In this document: positions 1-9,106 of the stretch, piece by piece | How the letters are laid out: the number at the start of each line of letters is the position of its first letter | How positions within the stretch are numbered: the first letter of the stretch is position 1 | NCBI GenBank assembly: GCA_022592445.1 | Contig: JABYQR010000187.1 | Span: forward strand, 24,346-88,345 | Direction: 5' to 3' | Source of the DNA: Cytidiella melzeri | Taxonomy: Eukaryota; Basidiomycota; Agaricomycetes; Polyporales; Irpicaceae | Length of the DNA: 64,000 nucleotides | Notes under the pieces: model-generated | What the model saw: only the letters and a program-made list of their open reading frames with translations | Told to the model about the DNA's origin: nothing | Database searches by the model: none | Translations under genes and position numbers: made by a program

Positions 1-632
1 CACAAGAGGACCTCAAGCAGGTCGCGATTGACTCGCCAGCCATCCGAGCCATCAACTACAAGTCAGTGGCGCTGGTGATTCTCGCGGTCAACACCTCGTA
101 CATCGCAGTAGGCTATTTGCTGTTCAAATGTGGCGAGATGAACCCTTGAGTCCGGTACTATAGCCGCTTTAGGTTGATAACACTTAACAAGAGGGAGGCG
201 CACTTCTCGCAGCCCAAGTTAGAGCTGTATAAAGTCTACCGTGCGTTGAAAGCTCCCAAGCTATACCTCCTAGAGGTTTGAAACTTGGTACTCGAGGTTA
301 ACGCACAACATATCAAGGGTATGCTACAAAATCCAGACCTAGCCCCTTCTGCTTCAATCAATCGCTGGATTGCGGCAATCCTCACCTTCCATTTTACGCT
401 CGTGCATGTGCCAGGCAAAAGACATGGGCCAGATGGCCTGTCGCAGAGGCCGAGGCAGCCGGGGGATCCCGTCTTATCAGAGGACGACAACAACAAACCC
501 ATTGGGCCGTGCTTCCTTACGGTACATATGGAGGTCAGTTGCGACTCGGACACGCGTTTGCGGACAACATACCTGAACAAGGATGCCGACAAGCCGGATG
601 TGGAGTACTCGAGCTGCCCGAGGATGTGAAAA
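1..632 (+). pseudogene. Ty3/gypsy RNase H region fragment (family X)
   Basis: Translation gives the end of a reverse transcriptase and its RNase H domain in shifting frames. Around 180-460 it reads like the C-terminal half of a Ty3 RNase H, with a motif close to 'FTLVHVPGKRHGPDGLSQR', the usual RNase H-to-integrase linker (compare VHKPG...ADPLSR in the other elements here). A stop near 150 and a frame change near 280 show decay. The reading continues into an acidic linker and is lost near 700, where a copia element begins on the other strand. Integrase is missing. I infer that it belongs to the same plus-strand element as the LTR at 5225-7018, because orientation agrees and a polypurine tract precedes that LTR; the intervening copia insertion prevents proof. 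Confidence 0.7.
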
Positions 633-675
633 GCCCAGGACTCAGACACAAAGCTTGAGGCAATGCCGAGGTTCT

Positions 676-3073
676 TCAAGACGCTAGTGCCGCCAGAGGG
701 GTTAGGGGAGCATTGTCGACAATAGTCAACCAGTATTTATGTTTACCAGTAATTGATGCTGTGGGTAGAGGCCCAAAGATGTCAATATGGAAGTGATCTC
801 CGAAAGCTTCAGCTAACGAAGAAGAACGAAGTTTGGGTACAGTATTGCAATGGATATTGTTAAGTAAACAATCCTCGCACGGAGTTTCAGTATGGTCAGT
901 TATATGATCAGTAATAATTGACGAAGTTTGAAGTAGTCTCTTGATCATGAAGTAACTGAGATGACCGAGTTTTTTATGTAGTTCAAGTAGAGTAATGCCA
1001 GTTCTATGCACGCTTGCTAAAGAAGTCACTCGAGTTGATAATAGCGTGTATAAATCGTTTAATTTTTAACTACAGCCACACAAGTCGAGTTTGAGTCGTA
1101 TATAGTACAAAGATTGTGATAGAAAGTAAAACAATAATCAGAGTCCAGTTTTCCATTGCAGGTAGAGTTGAGTTGAAGTAGACATTCTTCAGCAAGAGTT
1201 CAGTAAGCTTACCACTTTCCTGTTCCACCTCAAGTACCATGTCACCAGCAAGTTTCAAAACTAGTTGTTCTGAGTTGGCAACAGTCAGTACAGTAGTTGG
1301 TACGGAGTGGACATTGAAAAGTAAGTCTCAATACGGCGTACAGTGTATAGTCGCGCCAGTATCAAGAATGTGTATCGACTCGTCTGTTGACGAAGTCGCA
1401 TACAGCAGAAGTAGGGTAGGAAAAGTAGTAGTAAGCGAAGTACTTACGTGCATAGTGACGTCAGACTTAGAGAGAGCCGACACCCACGCGCTCTGGTTGC
1501 AACAAGGAGTAGTGGTCGACGGACCAGCGACAGCGGGAGTGGCAACAACAGCGGCAGCAGTGGCAGCTTTGCCCTTGGCACCAGCAGCGACGGACTTCCG
1601 GGTAATACCCTTCCTCTTCATCGCCTCCTTGGACTTCTCTGTCCAGGGCGAAGGGCAAGTAGGCGTTGTGTGGCCTGTCTCGTTACAGTTGTAACACTTC
1701 ATCTTTGTAGTGTCACGAACGGACTTCTCCTTAGAGTAAGGAGCAGCAGCCGCACGAGCGGAGAAAGTGGCTTTTGCCGGACGTTCGACACGTTTGTCAA
1801 CTGCTGGCGACGCGGCGGAAGATCCACCAGCAGGCCTATCGCGAGGGACGAGGGTTGACAAACTCTTAGACCGAGAGCGGTCAAGTGGGTGAGCAAGTCA
1901 CCAACTATGGAAGTCGCGGCAAAGCTCGACACTCAGCGAGATGGGGTTGTAGTCGTATTTCTTGCCAACAGGAGTACGAGAACGCACACCAGCCTCGTAG
2001 CTAGCGCGAGTATGCGCATAGGCGGGCGGAATGATGCCAACGAGGGCAGAGTAGAAGATGTGCTGGGGAAATTCAATGCCCTTGGAAAGAATCTTCAAGT
2101 AGAGGTTGTGCGCGTCGTCGAGTAGTTTGTCCATTTCGTGGACAGGACGGCAGAGGGAGAAGAGTTGGAAGATTTTGTTCGCGTCCGACATAGTAGAAGT
2201 CGGCTCGAAACGTTCGGAGAGTTTCTCCATCAGTCTGTGAGGCGCGGTCTCGTTGAGATAGTTTGCCATCACAGAGTCCGCGATGTGTCCAGCCAGGACG
2301 TTGAAGACGGCCCGTTGGACCTCTTGAGGAATGGTAAGACCACCCCTATAGCTGTAGAAGTCAGCGATGGTTGACATCGCAGTATCAACGTGGAACTTCC
2401 ACATCGGCCAGGTGTCAGGACCCGTAAGTTTGCCAACATCTGCGAAGGCTTTGTGAACGTCGCTGAGCGACATAGTATATTCCACGTCGTGTTTTGGAGG
2501 CACGGAAAGGAGGGACGACACCGCTCACGCGGAGTCAGTAGGGCCAGATAGTGAGGGGGAAGGTGCGCAATAGGCTCTGGGCAGTTTGCCCCGTTGCCTT
2601 TCATGTGCCTCATTGTCGTCCATAGCATTGTCGCTATCGTCTGACAATGGTTTAGTGGGGTGACGACGTGCGAAGTCGTTGCGGAGCGTGTCAAATGGCG
2701 TGCGACGGCGATCTGAGGGAGGTGCTGAGACTCGACGTGATGCTGTGATGCGAGCAGTTGGTTGATCGGCGACAGCAGATGTAGTAGGGACGTTGGGGGA
2801 CTGGTCAGAAGGTGCAGGACCTGGGGTACCAGCGCAAGAAGCGGAAGACATTGTAGGTTGTTGAGGAGGAGTAGGAGCAGGAGGAGGAGTTGAAGTAGGA
2901 GTGAAGACAGGGGTTCTCCTGTGAGTACGAGGAGGGCGAGTGGAAGGCCTGGAGGTAGTAGTACCTCGGTAGAAGTCGGTTTGGTGTTGTTCGCGCGTAG
3001 AACGACAAGGTTGAGACTGATCAGTGGGATCAGAGCTCATCAACTGATGGATAGTGAGTGAAGAGAGTAACAT
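676..3073 (-). pseudogene. Ty1/copia gag-protease-integrase, 3' truncated
   Basis: One long minus-strand frame runs from 3073 to about 1070. In order it encodes a Pro/Ser/Thr-rich N-terminus, a UBN2-like Gag region, a zinc knuckle (CYNCNETGHTTPTC), and a copia-type protease motif (DTGATIHCTPY). After a frameshift near 1060 comes the pre-integrase Zn region (HKKLGHLSYF) and the start of the integrase core (HIDIFGPL, then LTIVD). The element stops abruptly near 700, so the rest of integrase, RT and RNase H are absent. Three in-frame stops at 2525, 1898 and 1328 are all TGA and would each be CGA by one C-to-T change. This is a dead copy. The order protease-integrase before RT identifies Ty1/copia rather than Ty3. 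Confidence 0.88.
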
Positions 3074-3096
3074 GAGTAAGGTAGTGAGCTTATCCG

Positions 3097-3108
3097 GGGC
3101 TCATAACC
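3097..3108 (-). other. Copia primer-binding site, initiator tRNA-Met half-molecule type
   Basis: On the minus strand, immediately inside the 5' LTR, the sequence reads GGTTATGAGCCC. This is complementary to the anticodon arm of initiator tRNA-Met (GGGCTCATAACC) and not to a tRNA 3' end. Drosophila copia is known to prime from an internal tRNA-iMet fragment, so the same strategy is inferred here. Position and sequence are seen directly; priming is inferred. Confidence 0.6.
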
Positions 3109-3279
3109 TGTTAGAAGGCTATGAAAGTAGTGGAGAGCGTTAAGAGAGCAAGACTGAGAGAGATCACACAGTGGGAGTTGGGGATCAAAAGTGCGTATCG
3201 TTGCATTGATCAGAGTAAGTCTTATATACGGTAACTACAGCGCTCGTACGTTAAGCGTCTAAATTAATATAGTTGAACA
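3109..3279 (-). repeat. 5' LTR of the copia element (171 bp)
   Basis: Read on the minus strand it begins TGTTCAAC and ends CTAACA, a TG...CA form, and is followed directly by the primer-binding site. A TATATAAG promoter box lies on the minus strand at about 3221-3228. The matching 3' LTR is not in the window because the element is truncated near 700. The LTR start cuts the last exon of the Cys-rich gene to its right. Confidence 0.75.
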
Positions 3280-4308
3280 GGCCGCTGGGACTTGCTACAC
3301 TTGCGGCTAATGTGGCCACAAGCCAGACAGCGGAACAGGACCGCCGCACTAAGGCGAGGGACGTAGCAGGTCGAGTTGCTGTTGACATTGATGCACTTGT
3401 CGCACTATTGAGAGGCTGAGCACACGGCGCAGACGAAGGCATTGGGCAACTTACTTGATCGTCCCCAGTAACGGCGTCCATGTACTTGGCACAACGAGGC
3501 ACGCCTTTCCAGGGCTTGCTGTCAGCTCGAGGCGGGAGCATTGGGAGGAGTGGCTGGCGCAACGCGAGAGGGGCATCCAAGACCAACATGGCGTCCACGT
3601 CTGAATCGGTGACCAGCTCGTCTACGGAGGTCGAGTCAAGCTCGATTGTGTCATGGACGGAAGTGGCCAGAACGTAAGAGGGGACAGGAATGCCTTGCAG
3701 ATGGGCAGGAAGGATGGGACGAGGGCGAGGACGAGGACAAGAGGTAGGAGGGGCAGCAGTGGTGCAGGAGGATGCTGCAGAACCACTCAACGGCTTGTCA
3801 TCATTGAACCATCACTCGATCTCTTTCAAGGCGCAAATCTCCTTGCGATGCTCGGTTGGGTTCTCGCAACAGCAGGCGCAAGCAGGCCATAGCAAGTTCT
3901 GGAGGGTCTTGCAAAGTCTTGTATGGGCCGCTCCAGGCACAAGACCGATAGCGGCCTCATTGTACGCAACAGTGGCCAACCGAACGAACACTGAGTTCAT
4001 ATCTGTAGCGGTAAACTCAAAGTCGTTCTTCTTTGCGTACGTGAACTGTGTGGCAAGTTAGCAAGAGAAACATAGGAGTTGGCAAAAGATGAACCTACAA
4101 ACGATTGCTCAACCTGCTCAGCCCAGAAGTCACCTAGCTCGGTGTTCGTTTGAGAGCAGCGCCGCGTGTACGACTGCAGGAGCACTACCTGGTTGTGCAC
4201 AATGGTGAGAGGGGCAGGAGCATCCTTGGCGGTGCAGATAGTGGCAGAAATGTGTGAGTTAAGGAAAGGGCAGGAAGCAAGAGGGGGAGGGGCGTCACGA
4301 GAAAGCAA
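3280..4308 (-). pseudogene. Spliced Cys-rich gene, antisense in Ty3 family X, 3' end cut by copia LTR
   Basis: Two introns with good signals join three coding blocks on the minus strand: 4098 to 4046 (GTAGGT...ACACAG, 53 nt) and 3454 to 3405 (GTAAGT...AATAG, 50 nt). The first two blocks include a Cys-rich helical region (CACCCENPTEH) and a Pro-rich stretch. The last block carries Cys pairs (CDKCINVN; CLACGHISRKC), suggesting a zinc-binding cluster. The final exon runs straight into the copia LTR at 3279, which truncates it. I do not recognise a named family. The gene lies opposite to the flanking Ty3 fragments, between the RNase H remnant and the 3' LTR, so it may be a captured antisense gene. 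The start is uncertain; 4308 is the furthest plausible extent. Confidence 0.55.
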
Positions 4309-4636
4309 CCCACCTTATACCCCAAATCCGCAAATTGACAACTGAGGGACGCGAGGTGTTACACAAGAAACCGGGATGGTCCAACTTTCAGTAGGGGGGG
4401 AGGGGAAGACAGCCTCAAGGCCCCTATCAATGCAGTTAAAGCAGCACAGGCTGGGCCGGACCCATTCACTCGCGTTTTTCAACGCTCGTACTCTCAACAG
4501 GACACAAGAAGCAAAGAAAATTGATTTGCAAGCACGACATAGTATACATGTAGCAAATGAAACAAAAATGTCCAAACCCAACCTCAAGACCCAATCCAAG
4601 ACAACACATGAGTCCGCGCAAACCAGCTGTGCACAA

Positions 4637-4848
4637 CTACTGATTGTACAAGTAGGCCTTGAGGTCAGTCAGCTGCGCCTCTAGCTCCTCGCAAGCCTTA
4701 TCCACGCCGGCGAGACGGAGGTGAAGGCCAGCCTGGGTGCCTTGCATCTCGCCAAGCTCGCGAGCCACGCTCATATGCAAGTTGCGGAGGGGAATTTGCT
4801 TGCCACAAGGGAGGTCTGGAAAATCAGGACGTTGGCGAGCAGGAGAAG
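4637..4848 (-). pseudogene. C-terminal coiled-coil exon of a related antisense gene
   Basis: The minus strand encodes about 70 residues ending in a TAG at 4637-4639. The stretch is rich in Glu, Leu, Ala and Lys, with a heptad-like pattern (VARELGEMQGTQAG, then DKACEELEAQLTDLKAYL), so it is probably a short coiled coil. An in-frame stop lies upstream near 4849, so this is a last exon or a fragment. By orientation and position it could be the C-terminus of another copy of the Cys-rich gene at 3280-4308, whose own C-terminus was lost to the copia insertion. No function is assigned. Between 4850 and 5200 I see no secure exon. Confidence 0.45.
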
Positions 4849-5224
4849 AGCGTCAGCACTTAGTCAACAAACGGCCAGCAGGAAGCTGAGGGACGTCTAC
4901 GGACATGAGAGAACAACTGGGACTGGCCACGGTGTTAGCGAGAGTTGCGACGGCCTTGCCCTTGGTCGAGTGTTGAGAGCGGAGAGGGCAGTTTGTAGCG
5001 GTGCAAGCGGCGGCGCAAGTAGAGACAATGATACCAAACAAGCGGGGAGCCAGCGGAGAGAATGAAGGAGGGAGAGGCGAGGAGTAGAGGAAAGTAGAGA
5101 GGAACACCGAGAAACACGCGGCTCCTGGGCTATCAGATGGGCTCGGACGATTGCGCTTGGGCTTCCCACGATAGCAGCGTGCCTTGAGAACCGGGGACAG
5201 TTCACATTTTAGTAGGGGGGAGGA

Positions 5225-7018
5225 TGATAAGCCCAGATTTTGCCACACGTGTAACGAGGCACAACACAGTTCAAGAACTCACGAAAGGGACTTCTACCAG
5301 GTATCACAAGGGCAAGAGGCCATACAAGCACCAGTGCGAGTGACAAGGGTGTCCTCGCAAGCCACACCAACGGTTGGCTTCTTGCGCCTGTCCTGCACTT
5401 GGGTCCTACACGAGGCAAACAACTGTGCTCCAATCAAACCGACAGAGTCCTGCTGGCGCAAGTCCGATCAAGAGTGCTATTTCTGCATCAAGCCACGTTG
5501 GCCACCCTCTCGCGCCAGATGCTCAAGCCCAGCGCTTCAGCTCGCGAGTGCCCTCAAATTTGCCTCCGTGTTTCCGTCACTCCCAAAGAGCACCGCTCGT
5601 TGCACATGTGGACCCGTCATATTGGATACACAGAACTTGGATAAGCTAAAAAGGGCACTGCACTCAGTTTTGGCCAACCATGGCCAGAGGAAACCTCTTC
5701 GCGACGTGCCTAGCCCAAATTCTCTCGCGTGGTCTCGCATTGCCTCGAGTGATGGTATAGAAAATTTTCCAGTCATTTTGTTTCAGGTCTTAGGTATTTA
5801 AACTACAAACTTTGTACTACAAGTAGCTCAGAATACGACCCCCCAAGTTACCACCTAAAAACCTTCCCACTTCTTGTTCGCGTTAGCTCGCTCGCGTCCG
5901 AGGCTAGTGTCACTGTGTTCTCGTCCTGTGTTCTCGTACATCTCAACCATCTTATACAACCCCCAAAAACATTGTCTCGTTTATGCCAGTGTCAAGTTTG
6001 GTGTTTGAACCTGCCGTTAACCACCCTTGCCACTACTGTGGTCCACAAGAATCCACGTGTTGCCCTGAAAGAGCAGCGGACCTCCCCCAAACCCACCTCG
6101 CATTTTCTATAACTCGCCAAACTCGCCCATCACTGTCTTGTTGGGTTCCCCTACACCCGAGCCCCAGCAAGACGACGAGTCCGAACTCGAGTCCTACCAA
6201 GACTCCGAGATAGACTACAACGACCCACCGCGCCACACTATTGCTCGTCCCCACAAACAAATCAGGTTGATACTGCTTCTGTCTGAGCTATACGGGGACC
6301 CCAACAACTTTCTCATCCAAAACCCTCCTGGCCCAGTCCTGTTGCCGCAGCCTTGCGGGAACTGTGAACCTTGCGTCTATGCCATCGATCCACACCTTGA
6401 CTGCAACCTGAGCACCCGCTCCTACAACCACCCATACGACCCCAAGTGCGAGGTCAATGTCATTGAGATACTACTGCCCCACGTCGCGCATCTCGTGGTT
6501 CGCACTTGCGCTACCCACCCCGGCACGTTTGCTGTGATCTGCAAACATGGAGAGTCTGAGTACATCGCGGGAAGAATTCCTGCTCTTGATCAGTAGGTGT
6601 CCCAGAGAAAGAAGAGTCTTGTTGTGTTGCGTTATAGACTGTGTTCTTTATTGAGTTACTGTGTTGCGTTCTTTCTTTCACTGTGTCGCGTTTATTTGAG
6701 CTTTACTTTTGTAGTGTCCACGTTTACTGCGTTCCTTTCTCGTCTTGTGCCTGTGTTTGTGTTTGTGTCCTTTGTCTATCTTCTTGCTTTATGCGAAGCT
6801 CGTTCACTCGCGCTACTTCTAAAAAGCCTCCTGGCTACACTCGCCACTACTCGCAATAACTTTCTTGTTACTTTTAGCAAAGCTTAGGACTCTTTGACCC
6901 ACTTGCACACTTTACACACACAACTCCACACAACTCGCTCACATGATCACCTCTAAGAGGTCTGGTGTGCTCGTGTCTGGCTCCTTTTATGTCCAGGGTA
7001 GTTGTTAGTGTTTCAGCA
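5225..7018 (+). repeat. 3' LTR of Ty3 family X (about 1.8 kb)
   Basis: It begins TGATAAGCCC directly after a polypurine tract (AGTAGGGGGGAGGA, 5211-5224) and ends TTTCAGCA at 7018, where Tnp2 coding sequence starts on the opposite strand. A second, diverged copy lies inverted at 9107-11400 (begins TGATACGCCC, ends TCTCAACA). The two share a block near the promoter (TAGCTCAGAATAC at about 5842 here; its complement near 9870 there), a run of CACTGCGTT/CACTGTGTCG-type motifs, and the terminal 100 bp (GAGGTCTGGTGTG). A TATTTAAA box is at about 5797. This copy contains an ORF (6069-6596) that I do not find in the other. Confidence 0.65.
6069..6596 (+). CDS. Unidentified small protein encoded within the X LTR
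   Basis: An open frame of about 175 codons follows a stop at 6066 and ends TAG at 6594-6596. It has no ATG near its start. Upstream in another frame, an ATG at 5983 opens a Cys-containing segment (CHYCGPQEST), so an intron or frameshift between about 6050 and 6130 may join them. The protein has a Pro/acidic N-terminus and one Cys cluster (CGNCEPC). It lies downstream of the LTR's TATTTAAA box, so LTR-driven expression is possible. I do not recognise a family. Codon use looks protein-like rather than random, but this may be a captured gene remnant. Confidence 0.45.
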   Translation, partial: KSSGPPPNPPRIFYNSPNSPITVLLGSPTPEPQQDDESELESYQDSEIDYNDPPRHTIARPHKQIRLILLLSELYGDPNNFLIQNPPGPVLLPQPCGNCEPCVYAIDPHLDCNLSTRSYNHPYDPKCEVNVIEILLPHVAHLVVRTCATHPGTFAVICKHGESEYIAGRIPALDQ

Positions 7019-7132
7019 GAGGCCCTCCTTGTTGTTGCTGTCTTGCAAGTCTTCAATCGTGACATTGTGATCACGTGCACGCACCTCCATGTGGTGGCTG
7101 GCCAAGACGGCCTCCTTCTTTGCTTCTGCTCT

Positions 7133-7531
7133 CACTGGGTAACCACGGCCCAATTTCCGGTGGAAAAACATGAGAAATACGTGAGAAAAAATGGCGATTT
7201 TACGGTACCTTTTTGTAGCAGAAATAGCGCCGAAAAACACTGAATATTTCATCTTGTTTTTCTTGTGAGCGAATGGATGAAAAAGTGGCTTTTTTCTCAA
7301 TGCGTTTTTCCGGCCTTTTGGTGACGCTCCGTTTAGGCATCACCAAAAGGCCGGAAAAACGCATTGAGAAAAAAGCCACTTTTTCATCCATTCGCTCACA
7401 AGAAAAACAAGATGAAATATTCAGTGTTTTTCGGCGCTATTTCTGCTACAAAAAGGTACCATAAAATCGCCATTTTTTCTCACGTATTTCTCATGTTTTT
7501 CCACCGGAAATTGGGCCGTGGATACCCAGTG
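7133..7531. mobile_element. 399-bp CACTG-ended palindromic MITE with TSD TCT
   Basis: The whole element is a near-perfect inverted repeat: arms of about 192 bp around a 15-nt loop (7325-7339). The outer ends read CACTGGGTAACCACGG and, inverted, CACTGGGTATCCACGG, with one mismatch. Both flanks carry TCT (7130-7132 and 7532-7534). A CACTA/CACTG terminus with a 3-bp target duplication is the signature of the CACTA/EnSpm (CMC) superfamily. Removing the element and one TCT restores an open Tnp2 frame, so it inserted into a transposase exon. It encodes no protein; ORFs called in the arms are mirror images of each other. Confidence 0.85.
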
Positions 7532-9106
7532 TCTGCCTGCCTTTGTCAAAGTCTTTGGCTTAGGGCATTGGTGCCAGGTATCTGGCCATCAATCTTCCAG
7601 GCACAATATAGTGCAACAGGCAGGATGTTTGCAAAATTGCGCCACTGATCGGCCTTTAGTGTGCCCTCGTCAACCTCAGAACTCAGTCAGCACACTCTGG
7701 TATTGCCACAATTGTCAAGACCGGTTTACTTTGCAGGGATTTGGCCAATCAATCCGGGCCACTCTATTGATGATAAAAAAGATGAGAACTAGAGAGAGAG
7801 AGAGAGAGCATTGTAAGCCTGCATTCATGAATACCAACAACTCACCAAGAAATGTAGCATGCATGAATTCTAATTGCAAGTTTTGTGCTGGAAGCCAACC
7901 AGGCAACTCGTCAAGTGCTGACCATCTTTTTCCCTTCTTCACGGCAATTTCCTTGCGTTCTGCAGCATCCAAATCACGAGAGAGGAATGCATACCTGAGG
8001 TACTGCCAGTCCTGACATTGTTTGAATTCTATTGGTATAACATGTCAATTTTGTGGTTGATCAAATTTTATTTGCTTACTTTCTGGAGAGAAGCAGTCCT
8101 TGTGTGTGAGAGACACAACCGTTTGACAGCACCACGGGCCCATGAAATATTTGCTAGTACATGAGTGGAAGCCGGTCAACTTGCAAGTGGCGGGTAGATC
8201 TGACAAGTTGATGAACAGCTGAGCATGAGTCATCATGCACTTGTTCATGCTGTGAATTCTGAGTGAAACACCTGTAACAAATATGAGTAAGACTGGAAGA
8301 GCAAGTAACAGAGACTACTCACCATGACCAAGTTGTAACATGTCTTTGACAAACAATTCAATGACTGAGTTAAGCTGCTCAAATGATGGCTCGCCTGGGC
8401 CTGGTATGACACATATGAGCACCGTTCCATCACAGTCAAACCGTTTTTGTTGTGGATTGTTGAGGAACATAGCATACATGGCACTGCATGAATACTTGCT
8501 TGCAAATTTATTGGTATTCCTGGGCGTGAACCTGGATCATGGATCAGCTGCATGATAGGCCCACCACAGAAGAAACCAACTGACCAAATTATGTTGATCA
8601 TCACAAGAAGCCCGTTGGGCAATGACACAAAACACTGGTTGATTTGTGAAGTGTCTATGTCCTCCACATCCCATTCTCCGCCTCGTCGACACATTAGACC
8701 AGCCTGTGCAGTGTGCCAAGCCCCACCATTGTAGATGTCTCGTAAAGGGACATCAAGATTTGGGAATGCATCCAGTCCAACATGTCAATTGGGGAGGGGG
8801 TAACGCCCTGGCCGATTGTCCTCAGTGTGCCAGCATTGGAAATCTTCAAATTTTCCCGGTCACAACAGCATTCGTTGAATTTGTGGGATGATGGGACAAG
8901 TTGCCAGGATTTTATTGGGCACTTGTTTAATTTTGGTCTCAAGACGCTTGAGAGTATAGAGACAGCCAGAGCAGTCTTCTTGAGGACAGAGTGGGGATTT
9001 GAGATTGTTGAGCTCATAAGGGTGGTGACAATTCCAGCATACGTCGCAGAGACTACAGTACAATAGGTATTGATTGGGGTCAACACCCAGACAGCCTTCA
9101 ACCGTG

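Noticed and set aside
2525..2527. In-frame TGA codons in copia as programmed readthrough or selenocysteine
   Set aside because: Three TGAs in one frame plus a real frameshift and a missing 3' half point to decay. All fit CGA-to-TGA, and no selenocysteine element is apparent.
3097..3108. A tRNA gene remnant (initiator tRNA-Met anticodon)
   Set aside because: Only the 12-nt primer-binding complement is present; there is no acceptor, D or T arm.
6597..6887. Membrane-like plus-strand ORF rich in Leu/Val/Cys/Phe
   Set aside because: It is a translation of T-rich repeat sequence in the 3' part of the X LTR, and overlapping frames are similarly open.
7133..7531. Palindrome as a terminator or CRISPR-like repeat
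   Set aside because: It has transposon termini and a 3-bp target duplication, interrupts an exon, and occurs as a single inverted pair without spacers.
7790..7812. GA microsatellite as a regulatory element
   Set aside because: A short (AG)n run inside a Tnp2 intron (7764-7845); nothing suggests function.
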